From Atriophallophorus winterbourni (lineage: Eukaryota > Platyhelminthes > Trematoda > Plagiorchiida > Microphallidae): DNA of 64,000 nucleotides. Numbering within the stretch: position 1 is the first letter of the stretch; each line of letters opens with the position of its first letter. The notes under the pieces are model-generated. The model saw only the letters and a list, made by a program, of their open reading frames with translations, did not search any database and had not been told where the DNA came from. Made by a program: the position numbers and the translations under genes. The DNA is taken from the NCBI GenBank assembly GCA_013407085.1, contig JACCGJ010000629.1:116148-180147 (forward strand). The letters run 5' to 3'. Of this stretch, positions 1 through 8,660 are shown piece by piece.

Positions 1-149
1 GGTTATGGGTTTAACCCCTTTTAACATGTGTTTCGACACATGCTTTGAACAGGTTTGTCGTACGAGCCTTATCCAACAGTGGCATACAAGCGCTCCTTGT
101 TTACCATTCCTCCACTGTTTCAAGCGCATGCGGATCCTGATCTTACTTT

Positions 150-191
150 CCCTACCTGATGAGTGCAAACAGCACGAAACCGGTCGTGGGG
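150..191 (+). ncRNA. Type I hammerhead ribozyme, unit 1 (intact core)
   Basis: Stem I is CCCTAC (150-155) with GTGGGG (186-191), six pairs including one G-U. The core CTGATGA is at 156-162. Stem II is GTGC (163-166) with GCAC (172-175) closed by loop AAACA. GAAA is at 176-179. Stem III is formed by ACCGGT (179-184) and C17 is at 185, so predicted cleavage is between 185 and 186. All invariant hammerhead nucleotides are present. Stem III is self-complementary without a loop, so efficient cleavage may need a dimer, as known for other short-stem-III hammerheads. Activity is inferred, not shown. Confidence 0.88.
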
Positions 192-385
192 TGTGAATGA
201 CGGAAAAGCATGCAAATGAATATTTTGTTTCATGGTTATGTGTTTAACCCCATTTAACATGTGTTTCGACACATGCTTTGAACAGGTTTGTCGTACGAGC
301 CTTATCCAACAGTGGCTTTCAAGCGCTCCTTGTTTACCATCACTCTACTGTTTCATGCGCATGCGGATTCTGAAAACCCTACTGT

Positions 386-430
386 CCCTAACTAATTGAG
401 TGCAAACAGCACGGAAGCGGTCGTTGGGGT
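386..430 (+). ncRNA. Degenerate hammerhead, unit 2
   Basis: The core reads CTAATTGAG instead of CTGATGAG, and the GAAAC box reads GGAAGC. Stem II (GTGC, AAACA, GCAC) is unchanged. Loss of invariant core bases predicts no cleavage. This unit is the most divergent of the array. Confidence 0.75.
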
Positions 431-623
431 GGTTGTGAAGGACGGAAAAAGAAGCAAATGAATATTTTGTTCATGGTTTATGGGTTTAACCCCATTTAAC
501 ATGTGTTTCGACACATGCTCTGAACAGGTTTGTCGTACGAGCCTTATCCAACAGTGGCATACAAGCGCTCCTTGTTTACCATTCATCCACTGTTTCAAAG
601 CGCATGCGGTTCCTCCTTACTCT

Positions 624-665
624 CCCTACCTGATGAGTGCAAACAGCACGAAACCTGTCGTGGGG
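624..665 (+). ncRNA. Type I hammerhead, unit 3 (weakened stem III)
   Basis: Stem I (624-629 with 660-665), core CTGATGA (630-636), stem II and GAAA are intact. Stem III reads ACCTGT, which breaks the inner pair of the ACCGGT palindrome. The predicted cleavage site is 659/660. Activity would probably be reduced. Confidence 0.78.
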
Positions 666-856
666 TGTGAATGACGGAAAAGCATGAAAATGAATATTAT
701 GTTTCATGGTTATTGGTTTGACCCCATTTAACATTTGTTTGGACACATGCTTTGAACAGGTTAGTCGTACCAGCTTTATTCAACAGTGGCATACAAGCGT
801 TCCTTGTTTACCATTCTTCCACTGTTTCAAGCGCATGCGGATCCTGATCTTACTGT

Positions 857-898
857 CCCTACCTGATGAGTGCAAACAGCAGGAAACCGGTCGTGGGT
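857..898 (+). ncRNA. Hammerhead, unit 4 (stem II closing pair lost)
   Basis: The core CTGATGA (863-869) and GAAACCGGTC (883-892) are intact, but the 3' strand of stem II reads GCAG. The G10.1-C11.1 pair next to the core becomes G-G. Stem I also loses its sixth pair (GTGGGT). Cleavage, if any, would be at 892/893. Confidence 0.75.
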
Positions 899-1089
899 TG
901 TGAATGACGGAAAAGCATGCAAATGAATATTTTGTTTCATGGTTATGGGTTTAACCCCATTTAACATGTGTTTGGACACATGCTTTGAACAGGTTGGTCG
1001 TACCAGCCTTATCCACCAGTGGCATACAAGCACTCCTTATTTACCATTCTTCCACTGTTTCAAGCGCATGCGGATCCTGATCTTACTGT

Positions 1090-1131
1090 CCCTACCTGAT
1101 GAGTGCAAACAGCACGACACCGGTCGTGGGG
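1090..1131 (+). ncRNA. Hammerhead, unit 5 (A14 mutated)
   Basis: Stems I and II and CTGATGA (1096-1102) are intact, but the GAAA box reads GACA. A14 is invariant in hammerheads, so this unit is predicted inactive. The nominal cleavage position is 1125/1126. Confidence 0.76.
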
Positions 1132-1324
1132 TGTGAATGACGGAAAAGCATGCAAATGAATATTTTGTTTCATGGTTATGGGTTTAACCCCATTTAACAT
1201 GTGTTTGGACACCTGCTTTGAACAAGTTGGTCGTACCAGCCTTATCCAACAGTGGCAATACAAGCGCCTCCTTTTTTACCATTCTTCCACTGCTTCAAGC
1301 GCATTCGGATCCTGATCTTACTGT

Positions 1325-1366
1325 CCCTACCTGATGAGTGCAAACAGCACGAAACCGGTCGTGGGG
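1325..1366 (+). ncRNA. Type I hammerhead ribozyme, unit 6 (intact core)
   Basis: Stem I is 1325-1330 with 1361-1366, core CTGATGA 1331-1337, stem II GTGC 1338-1341 with GCAC 1347-1350, and GAAACCGGTC 1351-1360. Predicted cleavage is at 1360/1361. All invariant positions are kept and the core is identical to unit 1. Cleavage here and in unit 8 would release a 466-nt dimer, or 233-nt monomers if unit 7 also cuts. Confidence 0.88.
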
Positions 1367-1557
1367 TGTGAATGACGGAAAAGCCTGCAAATGAATATTT
1401 TGTTTCATGGTTATGGGTTTAACCCCATTTAACATGTGTTTGGACACATGCTTTGAACAGGTTGGTCGTACCAGCCTTATCCAACAGTGGCATACAAGCG
1501 CTCCTTGGTTACCATTCTTCCACTGTTTCAAGCGCATGCGGATCCTGATCTTACTGT

Positions 1558-1599
1558 CCCTACCTGATGAGTGCAAACAGCACGAAACCGTTCGTGGGG
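1558..1599 (+). ncRNA. Type I hammerhead, unit 7 (stem III G to T)
   Basis: The core CTGATGA (1564-1570), stem II and GAAA are intact, and stem I keeps six pairs. Stem III reads ACCGTT, so the second pair is lost or weakened. U16.1 and C17 remain. The nominal cleavage site is 1593/1594. Confidence 0.77.
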
Positions 1600-1790
1600 T
1601 GTGAATGACGGAAAAGCATGCAAATGAATATTTTGTTTCATGGTTATGGGTTTAACCCCATTTAACATGTGTTTGGACACATGCTTTGAACAGGTTGGTC
1701 GTACCAGCCTTAACCAACAGTGGCATACAAGCGCTCCTTGTTTACCATTCTTCCACTGTGTCAAGCGCATGCGGATCCTGATCTTACTGT

Positions 1791-1832
1791 CCCTACCTGA
1801 TGAGTGCAAACAGCACGAAACCGGTCGTGGGT
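1791..1832 (+). ncRNA. Type I hammerhead ribozyme, unit 8 (intact core)
   Basis: The core CTGATGA (1797-1803), stem II GTGC (1804-1807) with GCAC (1813-1816), and GAAACCGGTC (1817-1826) are intact. Stem I has five pairs because its 3' strand is GTGGGT. Predicted cleavage is at 1826/1827, exactly 233 bases after the unit 7 site. Confidence 0.85.
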
Positions 1833-2023
1833 TGTGAATGACGGAAAAGCATGCAAATGAATATTTTTTTTCATGGTTATGGGTTTAACCCCATTTACCA
1901 TGTGTTTGGACACATGCTTTGAACAGGTTGGTCGTACCAGCCTTATCCAACAGTGGCATACAAGCGCTCCTTGTTTACCATTCTTCCACTGTTTCAAGCG
2001 CATGCGGATCCTGATCTTACTGT

Positions 2024-2052
2024 CCCTACCTGATGAGTGCAAACAGCACGAA
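2024..2052 (+). ncRNA. Truncated hammerhead, unit 9, cut at the GAA box
   Basis: The stem I 5' strand, CTGATGA (2030-2036), stem II and the first bases of GAAA (2050-2052) are present, then the repeat ends and unrelated sequence GGGGATAG begins. The array boundary therefore lies inside the catalytic core. The ATG in the core (2033) is the first ATG of the long ORF that follows. Confidence 0.8.
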
Positions 2053-3292
2053 GGGGATAGCTCACGAATCTAGCCAGTTACAACGTTCTTCTTATCAAGC
2101 TACCTCACCTAAGGTGGTTAATGGAGCCAGATTTTCAAAAGAGCGTGCAAACAAAAAGGTTGAAACAATTGCATCCACTGAGAATGCAGGCATAATTAGC
2201 CAGTTACCTCGTCCTCAAAAGCAAGCTTCCACTCCAAAGGTGGTCAACGTAGCCGGAACACCGAAAAAGCGTATCAAGAACAGTAAAGCCACTAATCAAA
2301 GGAAGCAACATGGAAATGTTGCTGGTTCACCCGAACTGGATCAAATTATACAAGAATTGAACGGTTTGCTTAAGCAGTTCGAGGCGCTGCACGGCAATTC
2401 TTCTTCATCAAAAACTAGAACCCGAAATGTACTAGTTTTTAACCGAGCGGAGACTTTCATTAGGGAATCAAAACGTCGAAGAGCTTTCGATCGCAGATGT
2501 ATCAGCGTTCTTATCCCGATGGTAATTCGGAGGCCTTCTACATCCACAGTTCGAGTTCACACTATAGGGAGATGGAAGATGGATAACCGCCCTAGGCCAA
2601 TCCTGTTAGAATTCAAATACCCGGCGGATCGGAATTCGTTATTGTCTAGGGCTGAATACATCGCCAAAATAACTCCAGAAAAGCTTCAGGTTAGGCCGGA
2701 CAATCCTTCCCCTCATATTAGGCAAAACGCTTTCGCTTCAAATAGGAGAAACCTAGCTTCAAGAACATCTGCTATCCGTAAGCCTGATGCAAATCGAAGC
2801 GCTAGTAAATCCGTTACGATCTTACCGAACAGCACATCGCGACTAGTCTTGCTGTCCGGATTAGACGACGTTGACTGGCTTATCGAAAATGAAAATGGGA
2901 GCCAAGCAGATCTCTCTAGTTGTTGCTCTCTGATGGATGCGGCCTCAATCCTCAGACAACGGTCCGTAACATCCATGCAAGAGGCTGTTGAACCGGTTAC
3001 TCCTGCTTTAAGTAGCACGCCAAAAAACGTGTTTTTTCCCTCGGGTTCTTCGACCAAAGGCCAGGTAGGATTAGTTTCAGAAGCACGCAAAACCAGCGCC
3101 CCAATGTTTAAGTCCATCACTGTCAATGGTTTTATCACACCGATGCAACAAGATTTCAAAAGATTAAAGTCCATCTTCCTTAGATCATCTCTCCAAGTAC
3201 AGAACGTCACACAATCTCGTGCGAAATCTCGTAATCATCGACCACACGTACGATCTAAATGTCATAAAAACAGGCCAGGTAAACCACGATAG
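2033..3292 (+). CDS. CR1/Jockey-like LINE ORF1 protein, 5' fused to the ribozyme repeat
   Basis: An open frame of 419 codons. The first seven residues (MSANSTK) come from the hammerhead core of repeat unit 9, so the native start may be missing. Residues 10-90 are Lys/Ser-rich with two related stretches around PKVVN (about residues 26 and 69). Residues about 105-120 (ELDQIIQELNGLLKQF) look like a short coiled coil. Residues 135-235 contain a segment with RNVLVF, ISVLIP, VRVH, RPRPILLEF and NSLLSRAEYI that I read as the RRM-like nucleic-acid-binding domain of CR1/Jockey ORF1 proteins; similar spacing occurs in the ORF1 at 32853-33757. The C-terminus is basic. No PHD-like zinc finger is seen, unlike the ORF1 at 14002. 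The role would be RNA binding in the LINE ribonucleoprotein. Gypsy-derived sequence follows directly. Confidence 0.6.
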   Translation: MSANSTKGIAHESSQLQRSSYQATSPKVVNGARFSKERANKKVETIASTENAGIISQLPRPQKQASTPKVVNVAGTPKKRIKNSKATNQRKQHGNVAGSPELDQIIQELNGLLKQFEALHGNSSSSKTRTRNVLVFNRAETFIRESKRRRAFDRRCISVLIPMVIRRPSTSTVRVHTIGRWKMDNRPRPILLEFKYPADRNSLLSRAEYIAKITPEKLQVRPDNPSPHIRQNAFASNRRNLASRTSAIRKPDANRSASKSVTILPNSTSRLVLLSGLDDVDWLIENENGSQADLSSCCSLMDAASILRQRSVTSMQEAVEPVTPALSSTPKNVFFPSGSSTKGQVGLVSEARKTSAPMFKSITVNGFITPMQQDFKRLKSIFLRSSLQVQNVTQSRAKSRNHRPHVRSKCHKNRPGKPR

Positions 3293-3294
3293 CA

Positions 3295-3780
3295 AATATT
3301 AGACTCTACATCTTTGTCAGGCAACACCCAGTCTTCTACGTTACAGACCGTGCCACGAAAATGCGATTCCTCTTCAACACTGGTGCAGAAATAAGCGTCA
3401 AAAGTCTATCCGATATGGATGGTCAAAGATGAATTTCTGGGTTTCAGACTTAACTTTCCATCGATTTTCGCGCTCGCTGATGTCAAGGTACTGATTCTGG
3501 GCACAGATTTCCTTTCCCATTTTGATCTTTAAGTCAATATAGCTGGACGTATTCTTATTGACAAGTCAACAAAGGTCAATTCATTTGGTAACTTCTGTGA
3601 TTCTCCAACCTGAATCATTCGAATACGTCTTCCTTATAACCCATCAGCTTTTATTGGTTAACCGACAGCATTTTCTGAAGTTTTTAACCGTTTTAGCAAT
3701 CTAATACCGTTGAACACGACGTCAAACACCACATCCTCGCAGATGGAACACCAGTTTTTCGAAGAATTGATTTTCTTAGG
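3295..3780 (+). pseudogene. Ty3/gypsy pol remnant: aspartic protease and start of RT
   Basis: From about 3305 the frame gives LYIFVRQ..RFLFNTGAEISV, the retroviral-type aspartic protease active-site block with the usual DTG changed to NTG. A frameshift or stop follows near 3430. The second protease block (LGTDFLSHFDL, about 3495-3531) appears in another frame. At about 3709-3765 the frame gives DVKHHILADGTPVFRRI, which is the segment just upstream of the gypsy RT fingers. Similarity then stops and a CR1-like ORF2 begins. The loss of the protease Asp, the stops and the frame changes make this a dead copy. It appears to be the 5' part of the element whose RT resumes at 6775. Confidence 0.72.
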
Positions 3781-3846
3781 ATTTTCTTACGAAAAGGGTC
3801 CGGCTCATCGCGAGTCGGACCAATAGCTACAGTACACGATTCGACA

Positions 3847-4575
3847 TTGTGTAAGACAAATACGATCAGGTGCATATATACAAATGCTCAGTGTTTAACT
3901 AACAAATTAGCTGAACTATGTGAGCTTTGTGATAGACTTTCACCCGATTTGGTTGCAGTTACAGAGACTTGGTTCCAGCCCTGCATGACTGATGCTGAGC
4001 TTTTGATTCCGAAAATGTCACTACTTCGTCGCGATCGTGATCGAAGATCCGGTGGTGGAGTTGCAGTCTACTATCACGAACGTTTAGCGCAGTGTAACGT
4101 CATCGATCATCCTGACCTCAGCCTTCCTGATACGATGTGGTGTTCAGTGAAACTAGTCAATGGAGATGAATGTACGATCGGCATCATTTACCGCTCACCA
4201 TCATCCGAAAGCTCATACAATGATAAGCTCATCGAATCATTGCAACACATCACAAGATGCCAGACTATGCAATTGCTAATCATTGGCGATTTTAATCTCC
4301 CGCATCTGTTTTCGAAAGGTGAGCACTCCCTGCATTCGTTTGAACATAAATTCAAGGAGGTTATAGAAATTGCTTCACTACACAATCATGTTAACCAGCC
4401 AACTCGCTGGCGGGGTCTTGACCAACCTTCAACCCTTGACCTTGTCTTAACGCCTGAGGCAACCGCAGTAGAGGGTATACAATACCTGGCACCACTGGGA
4501 AGAGTGATCATGTTGTGCTTTTGTTTGATTATGTATGTAGTGCGGAACGATTGTGTGAACAGACGAAAGTCATAA
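3847..4575 (+). pseudogene. LINE ORF2, AP-like endonuclease domain
   Basis: The protein shows all signature blocks of the apurinic-like endonuclease of CR1/Jockey LINEs: YTNAQCL near the N-terminus, AVTETW (catalytic Glu), GGGVAVYY, IGIIYRSP, IIGDFNLP (catalytic Asp and Asn) and LDLVLT. The final Ser-Asp-His block lies just after a frameshift: near 4500 one base appears to be missing, and the SDHV motif continues in the frame of the next ORF. The last 20 or so residues of this frame are therefore out of frame. The domain nicks target DNA for target-primed reverse transcription. The frame opens upstream of the first ATG, so the real start is likely nearer 3790. Confidence 0.85.
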
Positions 4576-6653
4576 GGAAAATACAATTTGAATCCTCAAA
4601 TATCAGTCTCCGGGATGCACACACTCATGAGTTTGATTCAATGGATCCTGGCTCATATTACAATTCGTTTCTAAATTATCTCAATTCGAAGATTTACGAA
4701 AACTCGATTTTTGTACCACACAAATGCAGCTACAACAACCAGTTTGTTATTCGGAGTAGAACGAAGAAATGGTTAGCTGTTAAGCGAGAGTCTTGGGTAA
4801 CTCATAAGAAGTTTGGTACGGAAGAAACTTGGAAACGATTCTGTAAGATACGGAATCAAGTCACTACTCTTGTAAGAGAAGATCGCATGCAATTCCAATG
4901 GAACTTGCTTAAGAGAATGGAAAAGAATCCTAAGCTTCTCTACAAGATAGTAAATGAACGATCAAAGATCAAACCAGGTGTATTCTCTGTACTAACACCT
5001 CATGGATTGACCCACACTGCCCAAGATACCGCCGACGCTTTAGCAACGTTTTACTCATTTGTCTTCAATCCCAAGCGTTGTATACCATATCAACTTTCAT
5101 CAAGTTCACCACATTTCGAATTATTAAGTGAAATGACTATCAACGAATACATGGTTGGGCGGGAACTTTGTCGACTAAACGAAAAGAAGTCCCCTGGCGC
5201 AGACAAAATTACCCCCGCCGTACTTCGCAGGTGTCGCGTTGCTTTGACTGCTCCTCTCACTCGCATATTCAATCTCAGCTTAAATGAAGGAAAAATACCA
5301 CCGCAATGGAAAGCAGGGATGATAACTCCTATTTATAAAGGCGGTAGCCGTTCAGACATAGCAAACTATAGACCGGTAACGTTACTTCCGGTGATCTCCA
5401 AATTAATGGAACGCATTGTGACTGCGCGCATAAGAGAACATTTTGAAAACCAAAATATTTTGACCGCAGCACAACACGGTTTTCGAAGAGGTCGCTGTTG
5501 CTTATCTAACCTTCTTACAACGTTCGAGGATTGGACCAAGGCACTAGACGAAGGTGAGGCTGTACATGCTTGCTACATCGATATTTCCAAAGCTTTCGAT
5601 AGAGTCAACCATGACATCTTAATTAAAAAGCTCGAATCCTATGGAATAACGGGAATATTGCTGAATTGGATAAGGGACTATCTTACTGATAGACACGTCC
5701 AAGTTCGCGTTGGCAGCACCTTATCTAGAAAAATAGACGTCACGAGTGGAGTTCCGCAAGGCTTGGTGCTTGGACCTCTTCTATTCTTGGTGTATATGAA
5801 CGATATAGTAGAGGATATTGGATGCAACTTGATACTATTTGCCGATGATATTAAAATTTGGAAACGTGTCAGGTCTGTTAATGACTGTATGGCATTACAA
5901 CGGGATCTAAGCATCTTATTTCGTTGGTCCCAGTTAAATGAGTTACCATTTAACCCTGCGAAATGTAAAATGCTGCAGCTTGGGAAATCTCTGCACCACA
6001 CGTATCAGCTTGGCACGCAAGATCTCGTCTGGACCACAGCAGAAAAAGATCTGGGTATCTGGGTTTCGTTTAACCTTAAGCCTGGACAGCATTGCCGGAT
6101 GGTGTACAATAAAGCTTGCCGTATCTTGAGTCTTCTCAAAAGAATATTCCGGATTTTTACGCCCGAAACCCTACCCCGGGTAATTAACACGTATATACGT
6201 CCTGTTATGGAATATTCCATCCAAGCCTGGGCACCATGGCTGAGGAAGGATATCGAACTACTCGACAGGATTTATCATCGTGCTACAAAGTTGGTCTCCC
6301 GGTACAGAAATTTGCCTTTCACAGAGCGAATGTTAAAACTAAACCTACAAGATTTTACCCAACGGCGGATACGTAGTGACCTTATGTTGACCTTCAAAAT
6401 CCTGCATTCTGTAAACCATCCCCTTAAACACTTGCTAAAGCCCAATGACCTTACTAGAACACGAACACATTCAAAGGCTTTAAGCATTCCGCATTCTCGA
6501 TTGGATATACGTCGTAATTTTTTCTCCGTAAGAATTTGTTTCACTTGGAACTATTTGCCTGAAGAAATCACACGATCAGAATCTGTTGAGGTTTTCGCTT
6601 CCAAACTCGATGAGTTTATGACGAACCATGCGGTATGCGAATGTCCCTATTGA
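4515..6653 (+). pseudogene. LINE ORF2, reverse transcriptase domain (CR1/Jockey-like)
   Basis: This is a long open frame of about 700 codons continuing ORF2 after the single-base frameshift near 4500. RT blocks in order are: SPGADKITPAVL, WKAGMITPIYKGG, NYRPVTLLPVISK, QHGFRRGRCC, HACYIDISKAFDRVNHD (motif A Asp), SGVPQGLVLGP (motif B, with Leu where related copies have Ser), LILFADDIKIW (motif C, catalytic FADD) and AKCKMLQLG (motif D). The C-terminal third (about 6180-6650) carries YIRPVMEYSIQAWAPWL and YHRATKLV, a signature used here to recognise fragments elsewhere in the window. All catalytic residues are intact, so the copy is fairly young. It polymerises cDNA from the element RNA at the nicked target. 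Confidence 0.88.
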
Positions 6654-6774
6654 TTTTTGAGATATTTTATATTTTTTTATATATTTTTATATGTTCCATA
6701 TACCTTGTCATCCTATGGTTATTGTTAAGCTTATTGCTTTTTCTACCATACAATTTTCTGAGTTTCTGAGTTCT

Positions 6775-7660
6775 GAGTTTTGTTCATGTATATATTGATG
6801 ATGTCCTCATCGCTATTTCGTCTCAAGTGGAACATGCAGAATATCTGCGTGCCGTCTTTAATCAACTTTCACCATTTAACGTTGCGGTTAACCCGGATAA
6901 ATTCCATTTTGGTGTAACTTCACTCGAAATTGTTGGACATCATGTCGATCGAATAGGAATTCGCCCCTTTCCTGACAATCTTTCATCAATTTACAACTAT
7001 CCATATTCCACATCACTTCGACATTTACGTTGATCCCTTGGTTTATTCAATTATTTCCTAAGATTCATTCTTAATAGTGCTCATATATCTCAACCAATGA
7101 CCGATTTGTTGCGTGGAAGCGAGCGTCAATTTAAAATGAAAGCTGGAGGTGCTAAATCGTTTCAACGATTGAATAAATCATTGAATGAAGCATCTACATT
7201 ATCTCACATATTAATGAATTATCATTCTTCACATTCGCTTGCCATTCATGCATTCCAAGCAGCAGTCAGTGCTTTCCTACAACAAAGTAATGACGGTGTT
7301 GTTGAACCGCTTGCTTTATTTTACCGTCGTCTCCAACCAGCCCAGACACGTTACATTACATTTGGTCACGAATTGTTAGCTAAATACTGTGCTTTTCGCC
7401 ATTTTCGACATGTGCTCCAAGGCTGCAATTTCACTGTTTGGACTGACCACATACTTTTGACATTTGCCCTGTCTGCTACAGCTGATAGTTATTCACCCCG
7501 TGAGATACGTCAGCTTCACTATATTTGCTAGTTTCAAGTGATATACGTTATTAATCTGCTTCACCGAAAACAGTGGCATATGCATTTTCTCGCTCGCAAC
7601 TCACTGCAATCAGTCAATAGAATTTCGATCGCAAGCATTTAGCAGAGGCTTAGCAACATA
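6775..7660 (+). pseudogene. Ty3/gypsy RT (active site) and RNase H, continuation of the 3295 element
   Basis: From 6780 the frame reads VYIDDVLIAI (RT motif C with catalytic Asp-Asp), then VNPDKFHFGV, IVGHHVD and a stop near 7033. The RNase H region resumes through about 7540: SLAIHAFQAAVSAFLQQ, PLALFYRRLQPAQTRY, FGHELLAKYCAFRHFRHVLQG and FTVWTDH (the conserved T-D-H-K block with Lys changed). RNase H-like residues continue with frame changes to about 7660. This is the typical order of chromovirus/CsRn1-like pol. It lacks the RT fingers and palm start, which were lost or displaced at the LINE insertion. Confidence 0.82.
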
Positions 7661-7799
7661 ACAGTGAATTACAGCAATATCAATCCACGTCATCCCGTAG
7701 AGCTTGATTTCTCCCTATCCTCAAATTCAGTTTGATTTTATGATGTGATTTTTCCTCTGACCATTCCCGTCCTCTATTACGAAAGTTCCAATACACTCT

Positions 7800-8150
7800 G
7801 TTCCGTGTGTTAACTATTTTACTAGGTGCTAATAACAAACAAATTACAGCTTATCACTTTTTCCCTAACGGGCTTGTTGAAAGGTTCCATCAACAGCTGA
7901 AAGCCGCAATAATTTCACATGGTAATACTGAAAACTAGTCAGAGAGACTTCCATTGATCCTTCTTGGTATACGTGCTACTGTCAAAGTAGATCACGGATC
8001 TTTCGCGGCAGGGTTAGTTCACAGCATTCCACTCCGCCCCCCTAGTGAATTGATCGCATCCCCTGACGTAACAGGAGATATTAATTTTCCAAAAATATGT
8101 CAATTGATTACGATCCTTCATGAGAAAATAAATTAAGTATTTACAAATCA
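7800..8150 (+). pseudogene. Ty3/gypsy integrase C-terminal remnant
   Basis: Around 7865-7920 the frame reads NGLVERFHQQLKAAIISHG, the block holding the catalytic Glu of the integrase DDE triad. A stop follows, then LGIRATVKVDHGSFAAGLV (7957 on), the conserved segment after the integrase core of gypsy elements, and PPSELIASPDV. The first two catalytic Asp blocks were not found between 7660 and 7800, so the core is deleted. The same blocks occur at 22257 and on the minus strand near 20980. Confidence 0.75.
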
Positions 8151-8299
8151 GAAGTCCGCACTATAATAAATTAATGAAGTATGCGTTTTCGTGGACACCA
8201 AAGGTTATACGATCCTCAAGTTTGTTCGACCTTTGGCGTCTTAGCTAATATTATGAGCCAATGTAATGACTGGTCATTATTCACTGACTTCGGGATGTG

Positions 8300-8660
8300 A
8301 TTCGGTAGATTATCTCCGCTCTTCATTTACATTTAACGGTGAAGACTGCAGTATTTTTGTCCCATCATCAAAAAGACAGACCGAGCACTCATAAAACTTG
8401 GCATTAACGTTAAACCCTACCGTACGTGGTGTCAGTGAGATGCCTGTCGAGGGAAAACCTAGCTTCCAAACGTGAAACTTGAGCAAGATGCACTGAAACT
8501 GTCTATAGTCGTAGCTATTCGAAAATTGAATCATGACTGAACAGCAGCTTGTATCGATCTCGCCACCGATCAACAGACGTAGGCAGATCGAGAGCAATTG
8601 AAACGGTGTGGTGAGAAGGTGCCTTAGTTTATCGACGAGGCCGTCGACTGCAAACACTCG
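8300..8660 (+). mobile_element. RTE-type LINE 3' end remnant
   Basis: The stretch CCGCTCTTCATTTACATTTAACGG near 8318 closely matches the sequence at 49178 and, more weakly, the 3' end of the RTE element at 42430-42480. The order of later blocks (CGACAGAC-like at about 8380, GATCAAC-AGACG near 8565) also follows the 3' part of that RTE. No long coding frame remains. The 115-codon minus-strand frame across it is antisense and not regarded as a gene. Confidence 0.5.

Larger units (their letters stand above)
1..2052 (+). repeat. Tandem array of ~233-bp hammerhead-ribozyme repeat units (family A)
   Basis: Nine head-to-tail units begin at about 1, 234, 475, 708, 941, 1174, 1409, 1642 and 1875, each marked by a start like GGTTATGGGTTTAACCCC. 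Spacing is 233 bp for most pairs and 235 to 241 for a few; the last unit stops at 2052. The array already begins in register at base 1, so it continues outside the window. Every unit contains CTGATGAG followed by a short hairpin and GAAACCGGTC, the core of a type I hammerhead ribozyme, and also a short palindrome around CATGTG..CACATG. Short reading frames of 60-90 codons recur on both strands simply because the unit is repeated and I do not treat them as genes. Units 4-9 are closer to each other than to units 1-3, as expected for local homogenisation. Confidence 0.95.
3790..6775 (+). mobile_element. CR1/Jockey-like LINE, ORF2 and 3' end, inserted in a gypsy element
   Basis: The segment carries a complete endonuclease plus reverse transcriptase ORF2 and a 3' UTR ending with TTGCTTTTTCTACCATA followed by a short TTCTGAG-type tail (about 6730-6775). 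Ty3/gypsy sequence lies on both sides. On the left is the N-terminal RT motif, on the right the RT active site, so about 120-150 RT codons of the gypsy element are missing across the insertion. No clear target-site duplication was found by eye. There is no recognisable ORF1 directly upstream of 3790; the ORF1 at 2033-3292 is separated from it by gypsy sequence. Confidence 0.8.

Noticed and set aside
1..2052. CRISPR-like array
   Set aside because: Units are contiguous 233-bp copies with no unique spacers, and the surroundings are eukaryotic retrotransposons.
5..2073. Repeated 60-95 codon frames on both strands (e.g. the MGLTPFNMCFDTCFEQV type), which look like a multigene family of small Cys-rich proteins
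   Set aside because: They recur with exactly the 233-bp period of the ribozyme array on both strands and carry stops or frame changes in some units. Repetition of the DNA explains the similarity, so they are not supported as genes.
2713..3210. 165-codon minus-strand frame opposite LINE ORF1
   Set aside because: It lies fully antisense to the better supported ORF1 and shows no protein family features.
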